Assembly (NCBI RefSeq): GCF_000786105.1
Contig: NZ_JTEV01000032.1
Span: forward strand, 1 to 43,130
Direction: 5' to 3'
Origin: Bdellovibrio sp. ArHS
Lineage (GTDB): Bacteria; Bdellovibrionota; Bdellovibrionia; Bdellovibrionales; Bdellovibrionaceae
DNA: 43,130 bases
Part shown: piece after piece, positions 35,207-43,130 of the stretch
Layout: the number at the start of each line of letters is the position of its first letter
Position numbering within the stretch: the first letter of the stretch is position 1
Program-made: the position numbers and the translations under genes
The notes under the pieces: generated by a model
What the model was told of the DNA's origin: nothing
The model's input: the letters and a program-made list of their open reading frames with translations, nothing else
Database searches by the model: none

Positions 35207-38200
35207 ATGAAAGCCGAAATGACTCATACAAGGCTTGAATCCATTCTGGAAAGGGCCTTCGAAACTACACGCGGAAAAATTCAAGTGACCGGAGCTGCAT
35301 CTCCGCTCGCGCTTGCTTACTTTTTGTCGCAGACTTATTCTAAAAAAATCAACAGCTTGCCGCACTTGGTTGTTGTTAGTAGTCTTTCCGAAGCCAATAA
35401 GCTTCAGCAGCTCTTGGAGTTCTTTGACCCATCTCGTCACAGCACTATTTTGCCTGCTTTCGATGTTTCACCCTATTCGGGACTTTATCCAAACTCTCGG
35501 GTCGTCAGCGATCGCATTCGTTTTCTATCCCGGGCCCAACAAGCGAAGGCCGGTGAAATCTTCATCTCTGCTTCTGACGCGCTGACGCAAAAAACTTTGC
35601 CGGTGAAAATTCTGAAAGAATATTCACGTCTTCTGAAATCCGGCGACGAACTTCCAGAAGATATCGCCGAGTATTTGAATTCTTTAGGTTACGTCTCTGC
35701 GCCCATGGTTGAAGACAAGGGACAGTATGCCTTGCGTGGAGGTATCGTCGATCTGTTTCCTCCTACTGAAGACGAGCCGGTGCGCTTAGATCTTTTTGGC
35801 GATCAGATTGAATCCATCCGTCACTTCAATGTTGCAGATCAAAGAAGTACTGAAGAGGTTACCTCTTTTGTTCTGACTCCCGCGCGCGAAATTCTTTTCA
35901 GGGACGAGAATCACGAACGGCTTCTGCAAAGAGTTCGTACCATGATTGACGGTCGCGAGGTTGATAAAGCAGAGGCGGAAGAGACCCTGCGTTCACTGGT
36001 TCTTAAAAACTCTTTTCCTGGAATTGAATTTCTACTGCCATATTTTTATGGTGAGCTGGCAAGTCCCCTTGAGCATTTCTCTTCTTCGGTGAACGTGTGG
36101 TTCCTAGATCCAATCGAAATATCTAGATGGAGTGATGAAGTCTGGGCCGAGATTAAAGCCGACTATGCTTCAAGCACTCAGCATGTGATTCGTCCCGAAT
36201 TAGATTTACTTTATACGCCATTTGAAAAACTAAGTTTTCCGCCAGGTTCCCGGGAAATCTATTTTTCTTCCTTAGAGTATCTTGAGGATGCGGACGTCGG
36301 TGAAGATGGAAGAGTGGAGTATCGCACAGCTCTTACCCAAGACTTTACAAATCTCAGCCTGAATAACGCTGTCGGATCTGAGATGTGGTTGCAGGCGGCC
36401 ACCCATAAGTTGAACAAGTGGCGCGATGATGGGTATCGCATTTTTATCGGTACGAAAAATCAGTCGCACATTGAACGCCTCAAATTAATCTTCGACAAGC
36501 TGGGCTTGAAAGTCGCCCGCGCCAACGAAGATGAATATCGTTGGGACTCGTGGCTGATGGAGCAAGAGCGCGACAGCCATCTTGTCCACGTCGTGCCCCG
36601 CTATCTCAGTGAAAGTCTTCGTCTTGAAGAAGAAAAAGTCATCTTCCTTAGGGATGAGGATTTTTACGGAAAAAAACAAAGATCCCGAGAGTCTTCCGGG
36701 GCCCAAGACTTTCAAAAGCAGGCAAAGCGTCTGGCCTTCGGTGATTTGAAGCCCGGCGATCTCGTCGCTCACGTCAAACATGGCGTTGGTCAATATGAAG
36801 GCCTTAAGATCATGAATATCGGCGGAGTCGAATCTGAATACATTCAGGTCGGCTACAAAGATAAAGATAAACTATATCTTCCGGTTTATCGTGTCGGCCA
36901 GCTGCAAAAGTTTTCAGGCGCCGCCAACACCACCATTCTTGATAAGCTGGGCGGCACCGCCTGGGAAAAAACCAAAGCCAAAGTTAAAGCCCACGTCCGT
37001 GATATTGCGGCTGATCTGCTGGCTCTTTATGCAAAGCGCGCAGAACTTCATCGTCCGCCTTTTGTTTTTAAAGAGAGCGAAATTCAAATGTTTGAAAACA
37101 GCTTTCCTTACGAGGAAACAGACGATCAGATGCGCGCCATTAATGATATTATGCGAGATCTGAAGTCGACAAAGCCCATGGATCGTTTGGTTTGCGGCGA
37201 TGTCGGTTTCGGGAAAACAGAAGTGGCTATGCGAGCTGCTTTCTTCGCAGTTCAAGCACGACGTCAGGTCGCCCTGCTGGCGCCGACGACTGTTTTGACT
37301 TTCCAGCACTTCGAAACTTTGAAGAAACGCTTTGAAGGATGGCCGGTTGATATTCGCGTATTAAACAGATTCGTATCGCCGTCAGAGACTAAAAAGACCT
37401 TGCAGGATCTAAAAGACGGCAAAGTAGATATCATCGTGGGTACACATAAACTTTTGGGTTCCGCCATTCAATACAAAGACCTGGGTCTTTTGATTGTCGA
37501 CGAAGAGCAAAAGTTCGGTGTCACTCACAAAGAAAAAATCAAGAAGATGAAGGTCAGCGTCGACACCTTGACCTTGTCGGCGACACCCATCCCACGAACT
37601 TTAAATATGGCCTTAGTGGGAATTCGCGACCTCAGCTTGATCAACACAGCGCCCGTCGATCGCTTGCCAACACGGACCTTTGTAACTAAGTTTGACGAAG
37701 AGACGATTCGCAAAGCCATCACGGCCGAAATATCGCGCGGCGGTCAGGTTTATTTTATTCACAATCGTATCGAATCCATCTACGGGCTGGCCGATGAAAT
37801 TCGCAACATCGTACCGGAAGCGCGTATTCGTATTGGCCACGGACAGATGGAAGAACATGAGTTGGAAAAAACCATGTTGGCGTTTTTCCACCACGAAATC
37901 GACGTTCTTATCTGTACGGCGATCGTTGAGTCCGGCATGGATGTTCCGCGCGCCAACACTATGTTCATCGATTCTGCCCACATGTTTGGTCTGTCACAGC
38001 TCTATCAATTGCGGGGCCGGGTTGGTCGAAGCAAGACTCGCGCTTACTGTTATTTGATGATGCCGCGAAATCGCAAGCTCGACAAAGAACAGCAGGAACG
38101 ACTAAAAATCATTCAGGAAAACACCGCCCTGGGAAGCGGAATCAAGATCGCTCAGTACGATCTTGAGCTTCGTGGTGCCGGCAACATCTTGGGTGAAGAG

Positions 38201-38731
38201 CAGTCGGGCCATATTAATTCCGTCGGCTACGAAATGTACATGGATCTGTTAAACGAAGCTCTGGCAGAGGCCAAAGGTGAATCTGTTGATGATATGGATT
38301 TGGATCCGGAAATCAATTTGCGAATCCCTGCGATGATCCCGGACAATTATATTTCTGACATTCGCATTCGTCTTAGCTACTACAAAGCTTTGGCAGAAAT
38401 CACATCTAATGAAGACTTGGATCGTATCGAAGAAGAATTGCGCGACCAGTTTGGTCCGATTCCAGATCCAACCGTGAATTTGATGGGACTGATGCTGATT
38501 CGTCGTCAGTGTAAAGAGCTTGGCGTTCGTGATATCAGCGCCGGCTTAAAATCTGTCTCATTGATCTTCACTGAAAAGACCAAATTGAAACCCGAGACTG
38601 TCATCCAGTTGGCTGTACGCGAAAGTAAGAAATATTCACTGACGCCAGACAACCGCTTGAACATCAAGCTGGCAAATATCTCTTGGTCTGCGGTCCACGA
38701 GGAACTCGAAAATTTACTAAAGCTTATTTAG
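35207..38731 (+). CDS. mfd: Transcription-repair coupling factor Mfd
   Basis: 1174 aa (E. coli 1148). Mfd releases RNA polymerase stalled at DNA damage and recruits UvrA. The N-terminal UvrB-like modules are followed by the CarD-like RNA polymerase interaction domain (residues about 510-575: GDLKPGDLVAHVKHGVGQYE), the translocase with GDVGFGKTE (Gly669-Lys670-Thr671) and DEEQ (765-768), and the TRCF C-terminal domain. No strong ribosome site precedes ATG 35207; a second ATG at 35219 is possible. It is divergent from nuoA, and its stop interleaves with that of the convergent gene. Confidence 0.97.
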   Translation: MKAEMTHTRLESILERAFETTRGKIQVTGAASPLALAYFLSQTYSKKINSLPHLVVVSSLSEANKLQQLLEFFDPSRHSTILPAFDVSPYSGLYPNSRVVSDRIRFLSRAQQAKAGEIFISASDALTQKTLPVKILKEYSRLLKSGDELPEDIAEYLNSLGYVSAPMVEDKGQYALRGGIVDLFPPTEDEPVRLDLFGDQIESIRHFNVADQRSTEEVTSFVLTPAREILFRDENHERLLQRVRTMIDGREVDKAEAEETLRSLVLKNSFPGIEFLLPYFYGELASPLEHFSSSVNVWFLDPIEISRWSDEVWAEIKADYASSTQHVIRPELDLLYTPFEKLSFPPGSREIYFSSLEYLEDADVGEDGRVEYRTALTQDFTNLSLNNAVGSEMWLQAATHKLNKWRDDGYRIFIGTKNQSHIERLKLIFDKLGLKVARANEDEYRWDSWLMEQERDSHLVHVVPRYLSESLRLEEEKVIFLRDEDFYGKKQRSRESSGAQDFQKQAKRLAFGDLKPGDLVAHVKHGVGQYEGLKIMNIGGVESEYIQVGYKDKDKLYLPVYRVGQLQKFSGAANTTILDKLGGTAWEKTKAKVKAHVRDIAADLLALYAKRAELHRPPFVFKESEIQMFENSFPYEETDDQMRAINDIMRDLKSTKPMDRLVCGDVGFGKTEVAMRAAFFAVQARRQVALLAPTTVLTFQHFETLKKRFEGWPVDIRVLNRFVSPSETKKTLQDLKDGKVDIIVGTHKLLGSAIQYKDLGLLIVDEEQKFGVTHKEKIKKMKVSVDTLTLSATPIPRTLNMALVGIRDLSLINTAPVDRLPTRTFVTKFDEETIRKAITAEISRGGQVYFIHNRIESIYGLADEIRNIVPEARIRIGHGQMEEHELEKTMLAFFHHEIDVLICTAIVESGMDVPRANTMFIDSAHMFGLSQLYQLRGRVGRSKTRAYCYLMMPRNRKLDKEQQERLKIIQENTALGSGIKIAQYDLELRGAGNILGEEQSGHINSVGYEMYMDLLNEALAEAKGESVDDMDLDPEINLRIPAMIPDNYISDIRIRLSYYKALAEITSNEDLDRIEEELRDQFGPIPDPTVNLMGLMLIRRQCKELGVRDISAGLKSVSLIFTEKTKLKPETVIQLAVRESKKYSLTPDNRLNIKLANISWSAVHEELENLLKLI

Positions 38732-39456
38732 AATTCAATACGCAAACCCGCGCCATACAGGAAGTCTGTCGTGGTGTCTGGATCATCTGCGGCTGAGGTG
38801 GCGGCGTACTGGGTGGCGTACAAATCGATAAACGTATTTTCCATGCCCCAATTGAAAGTCGTCTGTTTTGCCGTATCGTAGTCCAGCCAATCTAACTGAA
38901 GCAAAACCCCCAGCGTGTAGTTATATCCCATTTGCGTTGTTGCGGAAAAAGAATCCGTAGGTGAAGACTCTGCAAGACTCATTTGCCAAATGTTAAGACC
39001 CAAGTAAGGGGCTAGATACGGCTCTGGCATTATGTTGTCGATTACATATTTGATTCCGACGCCGTATTTGGTGACTTCCAGGGAACGATCTGTGCCAGAA
39101 CGATTGTCCTCAATTTTGCCCATTCCATAATCCACACCCAAGGCCACCGCCCCCAATGCGAAGTTGTACTTGTAGTCGATATTGAAACGAATCAACGGGA
39201 TCGGATCGGACCCAAAAAGGTCCGCGTATCCTAAGTTGTCCAGTGTGGATATGTAGTTTTTTAAATCCAAGCCTTCGTAGTCGACCCCGATGTACATTCC
39301 GTGCGTTTCGCGACGATCTTTGTACGGCGCCAAATTGTCTTGAACGACTTCAACTTCAACAAGTGTCGCGGACTCTTCCTGCGCCAGTACCCACGAACCA
39401 CAAATGATCGTAAGGATGAAGCAGACTTTAGATATCAGACTTAGGTGCAATTTCAT
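38728..39456 (-). CDS. Outer-membrane beta-barrel protein
   Basis: 242 aa from ATG 39456, chosen because a signal peptide (MKLHLSLISKVCFILTIICG, cleaved near VLAQ) follows and GAGAG lies 5 bases upstream. Alternating hydrophobic and polar beta strands fill the mature part (TQMGYNYTLGVLLQLDWLDY, for example), and it ends with phenylalanine (GAGLRIEF), the Bam recognition signal of outer-membrane proteins. It is probably an 8- to 10-stranded barrel. The ligand is unknown. It is divergent from the NagZ-like gene, with 55 bases between starts, and its stop overlaps the mfd stop. Confidence 0.85.
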   Translation of the reverse strand: MKLHLSLISKVCFILTIICGSWVLAQEESATLVEVEVVQDNLAPYKDRRETHGMYIGVDYEGLDLKNYISTLDNLGYADLFGSDPIPLIRFNIDYKYNFALGAVALGVDYGMGKIEDNRSGTDRSLEVTKYGVGIKYVIDNIMPEPYLAPYLGLNIWQMSLAESSPTDSFSATTQMGYNYTLGVLLQLDWLDYDTAKQTTFNWGMENTFIDLYATQYAATSAADDPDTTTDFLYGAGLRIEF

Positions 39457-39511
39457 GTCGTCTCTCAAATATCGCCTACCTTCAAAAGAGGCGAATGATA
39501 TTCTTTTATCT

Positions 39512-41182
39512 ATGACCAAGTATATCAGGGAAATAATTCGAATTTTGAGCGTTACTCTTCCCTGCTTGCTCTTTCCCTACCTTGTGCCAGCTCAAACTCC
39601 TGCTCTCGGCCGCATAATCGACAAAAAGATTGCCGCCATGACCGTTGACGAAAAAGTCGGACAACTTTTTATCGTCGGCTTCCCGCAGAAGACGGTCACT
39701 TCGGACTTAGAAAAATTCATCGCTACTTATAAGCCCGGTTCCTTTCTTCTTTTCAAAAGAAATATTGTTTCACTCAGCCAAATCAGCGACTTAAATACGG
39801 CCCTTTATCGAACCAGTTTTAAATACTCTAAACTGCCTCCACTCATTTCAATTGATCAAGAGGGCGGATCAGTTTCGCGCCTGCCGATTACACCGGCCCC
39901 GCCCAATGCGTTGGCCATTGGACAAACACAATCACCACTTCTTGCAGAGGAAATGGGTTATCAAACAGGACTGTTCTTGCGGGAAGTCGGTTTCAACATG
40001 AATCTTGCGCCCGTTTTAGACGTTGCCGATCCTTTGGTGAGCAGTTTTATTGGCGTTCGTTCCTTCGGAGCCGACCCCGATATTGTTAGTGAATTAGGCG
40101 TGGCCTATTCAAAGGGCCTTCTAAAGGCGCGGGTTATTCCGACCGCAAAACATTTTCCCGGAACTGGAAATCTAAAAGCGGATCCTCATGTCAGTGTCGT
40201 GTTGAACAACTCAAGCCTCGAAGATCTTAAGCGAACTGATTTGAAGCCGTTCATGGCCTACACACAGCTCGGTGAAAACATAGCTTTAATGCTTTCCCAC
40301 TTAATTTATCCTGCCCTCGATCCAGCGCGAGAGCCAGCCAGTTTTTCCAAACCTATTTCGCATGACTTGCTTCGCTCTGAGATGAAATACCGCGGCCTAG
40401 TGATTACTGACGATCTTCAAATGCAGGGATCAAGGCAGCTTCTACGTCCCGAGGCCGCCGCTCTGAAGGCTCTACTTTCTGGCGCAGACATGGTCATGCT
40501 AACGTGGTCCTTTGCGGATCAGGGAAAGGCTTTCGAATTCGTCCGCAAAGCCGTTGAGACCGGTGAGATGAAAGAGTCCTACTTAAATGAAAAACTTCAG
40601 CGCATCCTTACCGTGAAGGCCTATGCCAACCTCTATCGAAAAAATCCTAGTCAGCCCTCTTTAACACAGGGATTGACGTTGACCTCGAAAGACTATTCAG
40701 AAGTTGAAGCGAACATTTTGGCTCAAAATCTTCGGACCAACCTCTTACCAAGATCACTTCCCGGAAAAGAGACTCCGCAAAAACGCAAGGTGGCTTCTTT
40801 GAAAAAGGTCTGTGTCTTAGCTCCGTCGAATTTATTTATTCAGTCGTTTAAGAAAGCCTCGGGCCGTATGGTTTCGGCGAAATATCTTACGGGTGACTTT
40901 GATCGGGAATCAGCTGCCACTTGGATTAAAACCTCAAAGTGCCCTTTATCAGTTATTGCTATCACGGGTCCCAAAACAGCCGGTCTTGTTAAACGTTTGA
41001 ACTCGGTGGAAAAAAAGTCTGTCATCGTCGTCAACTTGGGAGCTCCTAAACTTCTCTCGAGTGAAAAAGGTTATCTTCGTGTCTTACAGCTCTATTTTAA
41101 TCACCAAGATTCTGGGCAAAGAGTTGCCGAGCATCTTGATGATATTTTGGCCTCTAGTTCAAATAGCTATGTACTTCGTTGA
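39512..41182 (+). CDS. Exported GH3 beta-N-acetylglucosaminidase (NagZ-like)
   Basis: 556 aa from ATG 39512. A signal peptide follows (MTKYIREIIRILSVTLPCLL, cut after PAQ), supporting this start over upstream in-frame codons that run into the divergent gene. The GH3 barrel has KHFPGTGNLKADPH, giving the catalytic Asp224/His226 dyad of NagZ, and VITDDLQM with nucleophile Asp300. NagZ removes N-acetylglucosamine from anhydromuropeptides; in E. coli it is cytoplasmic and about 340 aa. This version is exported and has an extra ~180-residue domain, as in two-domain Gram-positive NagZ. A periplasmic wall-turnover role, perhaps on prey wall, is inferred. Confidence 0.93.
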   Translation: MTKYIREIIRILSVTLPCLLFPYLVPAQTPALGRIIDKKIAAMTVDEKVGQLFIVGFPQKTVTSDLEKFIATYKPGSFLLFKRNIVSLSQISDLNTALYRTSFKYSKLPPLISIDQEGGSVSRLPITPAPPNALAIGQTQSPLLAEEMGYQTGLFLREVGFNMNLAPVLDVADPLVSSFIGVRSFGADPDIVSELGVAYSKGLLKARVIPTAKHFPGTGNLKADPHVSVVLNNSSLEDLKRTDLKPFMAYTQLGENIALMLSHLIYPALDPAREPASFSKPISHDLLRSEMKYRGLVITDDLQMQGSRQLLRPEAAALKALLSGADMVMLTWSFADQGKAFEFVRKAVETGEMKESYLNEKLQRILTVKAYANLYRKNPSQPSLTQGLTLTSKDYSEVEANILAQNLRTNLLPRSLPGKETPQKRKVASLKKVCVLAPSNLFIQSFKKASGRMVSAKYLTGDFDRESAATWIKTSKCPLSVIAITGPKTAGLVKRLNSVEKKSVIVVNLGAPKLLSSEKGYLRVLQLYFNHQDSGQRVAEHLDDILASSSNSYVLR

Positions 41183-41222
41183 ATCATAGTCTCTTATTTT
41201 CTCTGACTATATTCTAGACATG

Positions 41223-41265
41223 AAGGCCCTTGATTGTCGTTCGTCCCCGAGGCCTTTCTTTTTTT
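41223..41265 (+). terminator. Probable terminator after the NagZ-like gene
   Basis: AAGGCC (41223-41228) pairs with GGCCTT (41251-41256) around a long loop, followed by TTTCTTTTTTT. The T-tract is strong but the stem is short. Confidence 0.5.
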
Positions 41266-41301
41266 CAAGGTCGTAAGCATATCAAGTCGTCTAAAACTCA
41301 G

Positions 41302-41307
41302 TATACT
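41302..41307 (+). promoter_or_regulatory. Possible -10 element for the metalloprotease gene
   Basis: TATACT (41302-41307) lies about 60 bases before the GTG start, but no good -35 is seen 17 bases upstream (ATATCA). Confidence 0.3.
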
Positions 41308-41367
41308 GCCTCGACCCTGGGTTCAATCTTGCATTGGTCTTTAGCTAAGAACAAGTGAGGCGGTAAC

Positions 41368-42333
41368 GTGACTGTAAACCCACTACAAATCTTATCATTT
41401 CATACACATCGAATTTTTAGACATTTCTTGCTTCTGGCACTGACTCTTTGCGCGGGACTTGTTTTCTGCGCAGGGACTTCGGAAGCAGCTCCAAAGCAAA
41501 GCCGCAAGTCCGCCAACAAGGGGACGCCGGCGGGTGTTTTTGCTCTTTATCAGAACCCTCTTTTTGGATATGGAAAATGCTTACCTCGCCTAGTCGAGTC
41601 TGCGGATCAAGTTTTGGATAGAAACGGTATTGATACTCACAAAGCTTCTGAACAAGAAAGAATCGCCTTAGCTAAAGGTATCGCACAGGTTGAGCGTCTG
41701 CTCGGTAAGCCGATTCCAGGTGACTATCAATACGACTATCAATGGATAGACGCCTCTGGCGCATGGAACTCTGGAATTTCCCGTCGCGGTTTTGTGACGG
41801 TCAAGCGTCCCCGTGGTTCACCAAAGGGGCAGCTTACGGGACGAATGATGCACGAGTTAGGTCATCGCTTCGGTCACGCCAATAACAATGAAAATTACAA
41901 TGAGTACCGACAGCACATGCGCGGTAAAAAATGTATGATTACCACTTATTGTGGAAAAAGTCTGAATGAAGAGTTTGCCGAGGTCTTTGAAGCTTATATC
42001 GTTAATCCCGACTTCCTGGCAAAACACTGTCCTGATTCCTACGCCTATTTCAAGAATAAGCTTTTTAGAAATCCCGAAGCACTTAACGTATCTTGTGAAG
42101 ATCCGGATTCTATTTTGGATCATGACGACGATGATGACGTCAACGCCGTTGAAGATTCAGACGAAGAACAAATTGACGAAAGCAAAGAGTTTAAAACACT
42201 TCTTCCTGAGCTGGTTCCTATCCCCAAACCAAAACCTAGCTTCTTAGGTAGCGACGACCTTGCGGACGCGGCCACTCCATCTTCTGAAGCGCAAATGCGG
42301 ATTCCGACGCCAATGCCACGTCCTCAAAAATAA
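41368..42333 (+). CDS. Exported HExxH metalloprotease, possible ATLF-like
   Basis: 321 aa from GTG 41368, with GAGGCGG 5 bases upstream. A Sec signal peptide ends near residue 40 (GTSEAA). The zinc motif is His162-Glu163-Leu-Gly-His166 in MMHELGHRFGHAN. Downstream, NEEFAEVFEAYI (Glu201, Glu202, Glu205) fits the third-ligand helix of gluzincins and resembles the EFAE motif of anthrax lethal factor-like (ATLF/M34) peptidases. It is not a metzincin, because the HExxHxxGxxH spacing fails. Four to five cysteines suggest disulfides. The C-terminus has an acidic run (DHDDDDD) and a Pro-rich tail. Substrate unknown; a role in prey-protein digestion is only a guess. Confidence 0.85.
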   Translation: MTVNPLQILSFHTHRIFRHFLLLALTLCAGLVFCAGTSEAAPKQSRKSANKGTPAGVFALYQNPLFGYGKCLPRLVESADQVLDRNGIDTHKASEQERIALAKGIAQVERLLGKPIPGDYQYDYQWIDASGAWNSGISRRGFVTVKRPRGSPKGQLTGRMMHELGHRFGHANNNENYNEYRQHMRGKKCMITTYCGKSLNEEFAEVFEAYIVNPDFLAKHCPDSYAYFKNKLFRNPEALNVSCEDPDSILDHDDDDDVNAVEDSDEEQIDESKEFKTLLPELVPIPKPKPSFLGSDDLADAATPSSEAQMRIPTPMPRPQK

Positions 42334-42355
42334 ACGAATGCGGCAACCTAAAAAG

Positions 42356-42386
42356 AAAAAGGCCCTCTTTTCAGAGAGCCTTTTTT
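42356..42386. terminator. Bidirectional terminator between metalloprotease and atpC
   Basis: AAAAAGGC with GCCTTTTT forms the outer stem and CTCT/AGAG the inner stem (one internal mismatch), with A and T tracts on both sides. It lies between the convergent metalloprotease gene and the atp operon, and would serve both. Confidence 0.85.
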
Positions 42387-42445
42387 ATTTTTAATATCGG
42401 CAGCGACTGACGGCCCTTTAAGGCAAACAGAGGCTGGGACCTTGG

Positions 42446-42859
42446 TTACTTCTTCGCTTGCGAAGCAACTTCAATTTTCGCTCTTGCGCGAGCCCACTCA
42501 CGTTGGAACTCTGTCCAGTCTTCGTCAGTGATAAGTTCATTCATCACTTTCTTCTCTGACTCCGCAAGGTATGCTTTAGTCATTTCAAGGTCGATTTCTT
42601 CTGGCAAATCAGCGATATTCGCTAAAATGTTCACGCCTTCAGGACTTACTTGGCAATACCCCCAGCTGATAACAGCCAGTTCCTGCCGTTCTTTTCCTTT
42701 TAGTTTCCATTTCATCACGCCTGTTTCCAATGTCGTGATCAAAGGCGCGTGACCAGGAAGAATATTTAGCTCTCCCTTAAATGCAGGAACAGTGACCTCT
42801 TCAACCTCTTGGCCTACGAGGATGCGCTTTTCCGGAGTCACGATCGTTAATTTAAACAT
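42446..42859 (-). CDS. atpC: ATP synthase F1 subunit epsilon
   Basis: 137 aa from ATG 42859, chosen over a longer frame because AAAGGGCGAG lies just upstream. Epsilon is the rotor-stalk subunit that links gamma to the c-ring and can inhibit ATP hydrolysis. The N-terminal beta sandwich is clear (MFKLTIVTPEKRILVG, then GELNILPGHAPLITTL), with a two-helix C-terminal domain ending RAKIEVASQAKK. It follows atpD by 58 bases and is the last gene of the operon. Confidence 0.95.
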   Translation of the reverse strand: MFKLTIVTPEKRILVGQEVEEVTVPAFKGELNILPGHAPLITTLETGVMKWKLKGKERQELAVISWGYCQVSPEGVNILANIADLPEEIDLEMTKAYLAESEKKVMNELITDEDWTEFQREWARARAKIEVASQAKK

Positions 42860-42917
42860 ATCTCGCCCTTTCAAGCGGCAGACGCTTTAGGCAGCCTGCC
42901 GATGGGAAGCGCAGGTA

Positions 42918-43130
42918 TTACGCCTGCAACTTCTTCGCTTTCTCGATAACGTCTTCGATAGTTCCAACAAGGTAGAACGCCTGCTCTGGAAGAGCATCGT
43001 GTTTACCATCAAGGATCTCGCGGAAACCTTTAACAGTGTCTTTGATATCAACGTAGCGACCTGGCAAACCAGTGAACTGCTCAGCAACGAAGAATGGCTG
43101 AGACAAGAAACGTTGGATTTTACGAGAACG
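42918..43130 (-). CDS. atpD: ATP synthase F1 subunit beta, 3' end (partial)
   Basis: The last 70 codons before TAA 42918-42920; the 5' part lies beyond the right edge. [19 protein letters not shown] and [20 protein letters not shown] match the C-terminal helical domain of the catalytic beta subunit. The gene order atpD-atpC on the minus strand is the usual end of an F1Fo operon. Confidence 0.97.
   Translation of the reverse strand, partial: RSRKIQRFLSQPFFVAEQFTGLPGRYVDIKDTVKGFREILDGKHDALPEQAFYLVGTIEDVIEKAKKLQA

Noticed and set aside
39404-39511. N-terminal extension of the NagZ-like protein
   Set aside because: It overlaps the divergent signal-peptide coding region, and a signal peptide begins at ATG 39512.
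1-43130. tRNA genes or CRISPR arrays
   Set aside because: No cloverleaf-like segments ending in CCA or regularly spaced repeats were noticed by eye.

Overview
The window looks like a chromosomal segment of a Bdellovibrio-type bacterium (Bdellovibrionota) or a close predatory relative. This is inferred from gene content and style, not from a database search. The signs are many exported and lipid-anchored proteins, several wall-active or hydrolytic exported enzymes (L,D-transpeptidase, secreted GH3 N-acetylglucosaminidase, metalloprotease), moderate GC by eye, and split nuo, tat and grpE/dnaJ loci. I saw no tRNA, rRNA, CRISPR array, insertion sequence or phage module.

Left part (1-8541), accessory and surface-oriented: a huge RHS/YD-repeat secreted protein runs off the left edge on the minus strand. 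A sparse 650-base gap follows, holding a hairpin, a 52-codon ORF and a terminator. Next is a 1033-residue lipoprotein with 14 RCC1-like blades, each with a cysteine pair, and then two exported proteins of unknown function.

Core block (8611-21792): M16 peptidase, an unknown gene, tatB and tatC form a minus-strand cluster, head-to-head with hemW. On the plus strand come grpE, a zinc-fingerless dnaJ-class gene and an LpoA-like lipoprotein, then two tandem DksA/TraR-family genes of equal length (one without its zinc site), then lon. An L,D-transpeptidase converges on lon.

Right part: an HTH/coiled-coil regulator; a patatin lipase converging with a MoxR-DUF58-transglutaminase cluster; a seven-gene nuo operon holding only the membrane subunits A, H, J, K, L, M and N of complex I; mfd; an outer-membrane beta-barrel protein; an exported NagZ-like enzyme; an exported HExxH metalloprotease with a possible ATLF-like signature; and the 3' end of the ATP synthase operon (atpD partial, atpC).

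Most novel by inspection: both tandem DksA-like genes have an upstream C-run positioned to pair with their G-rich Shine-Dalgarno. In the first gene this lies in a well-formed branched RNA leader (17603-17675). Next in interest are the zinc-less DksA paralogue and a perfect 7-9-7 palindrome overlapping a probable promoter of the L,D-transpeptidase gene.
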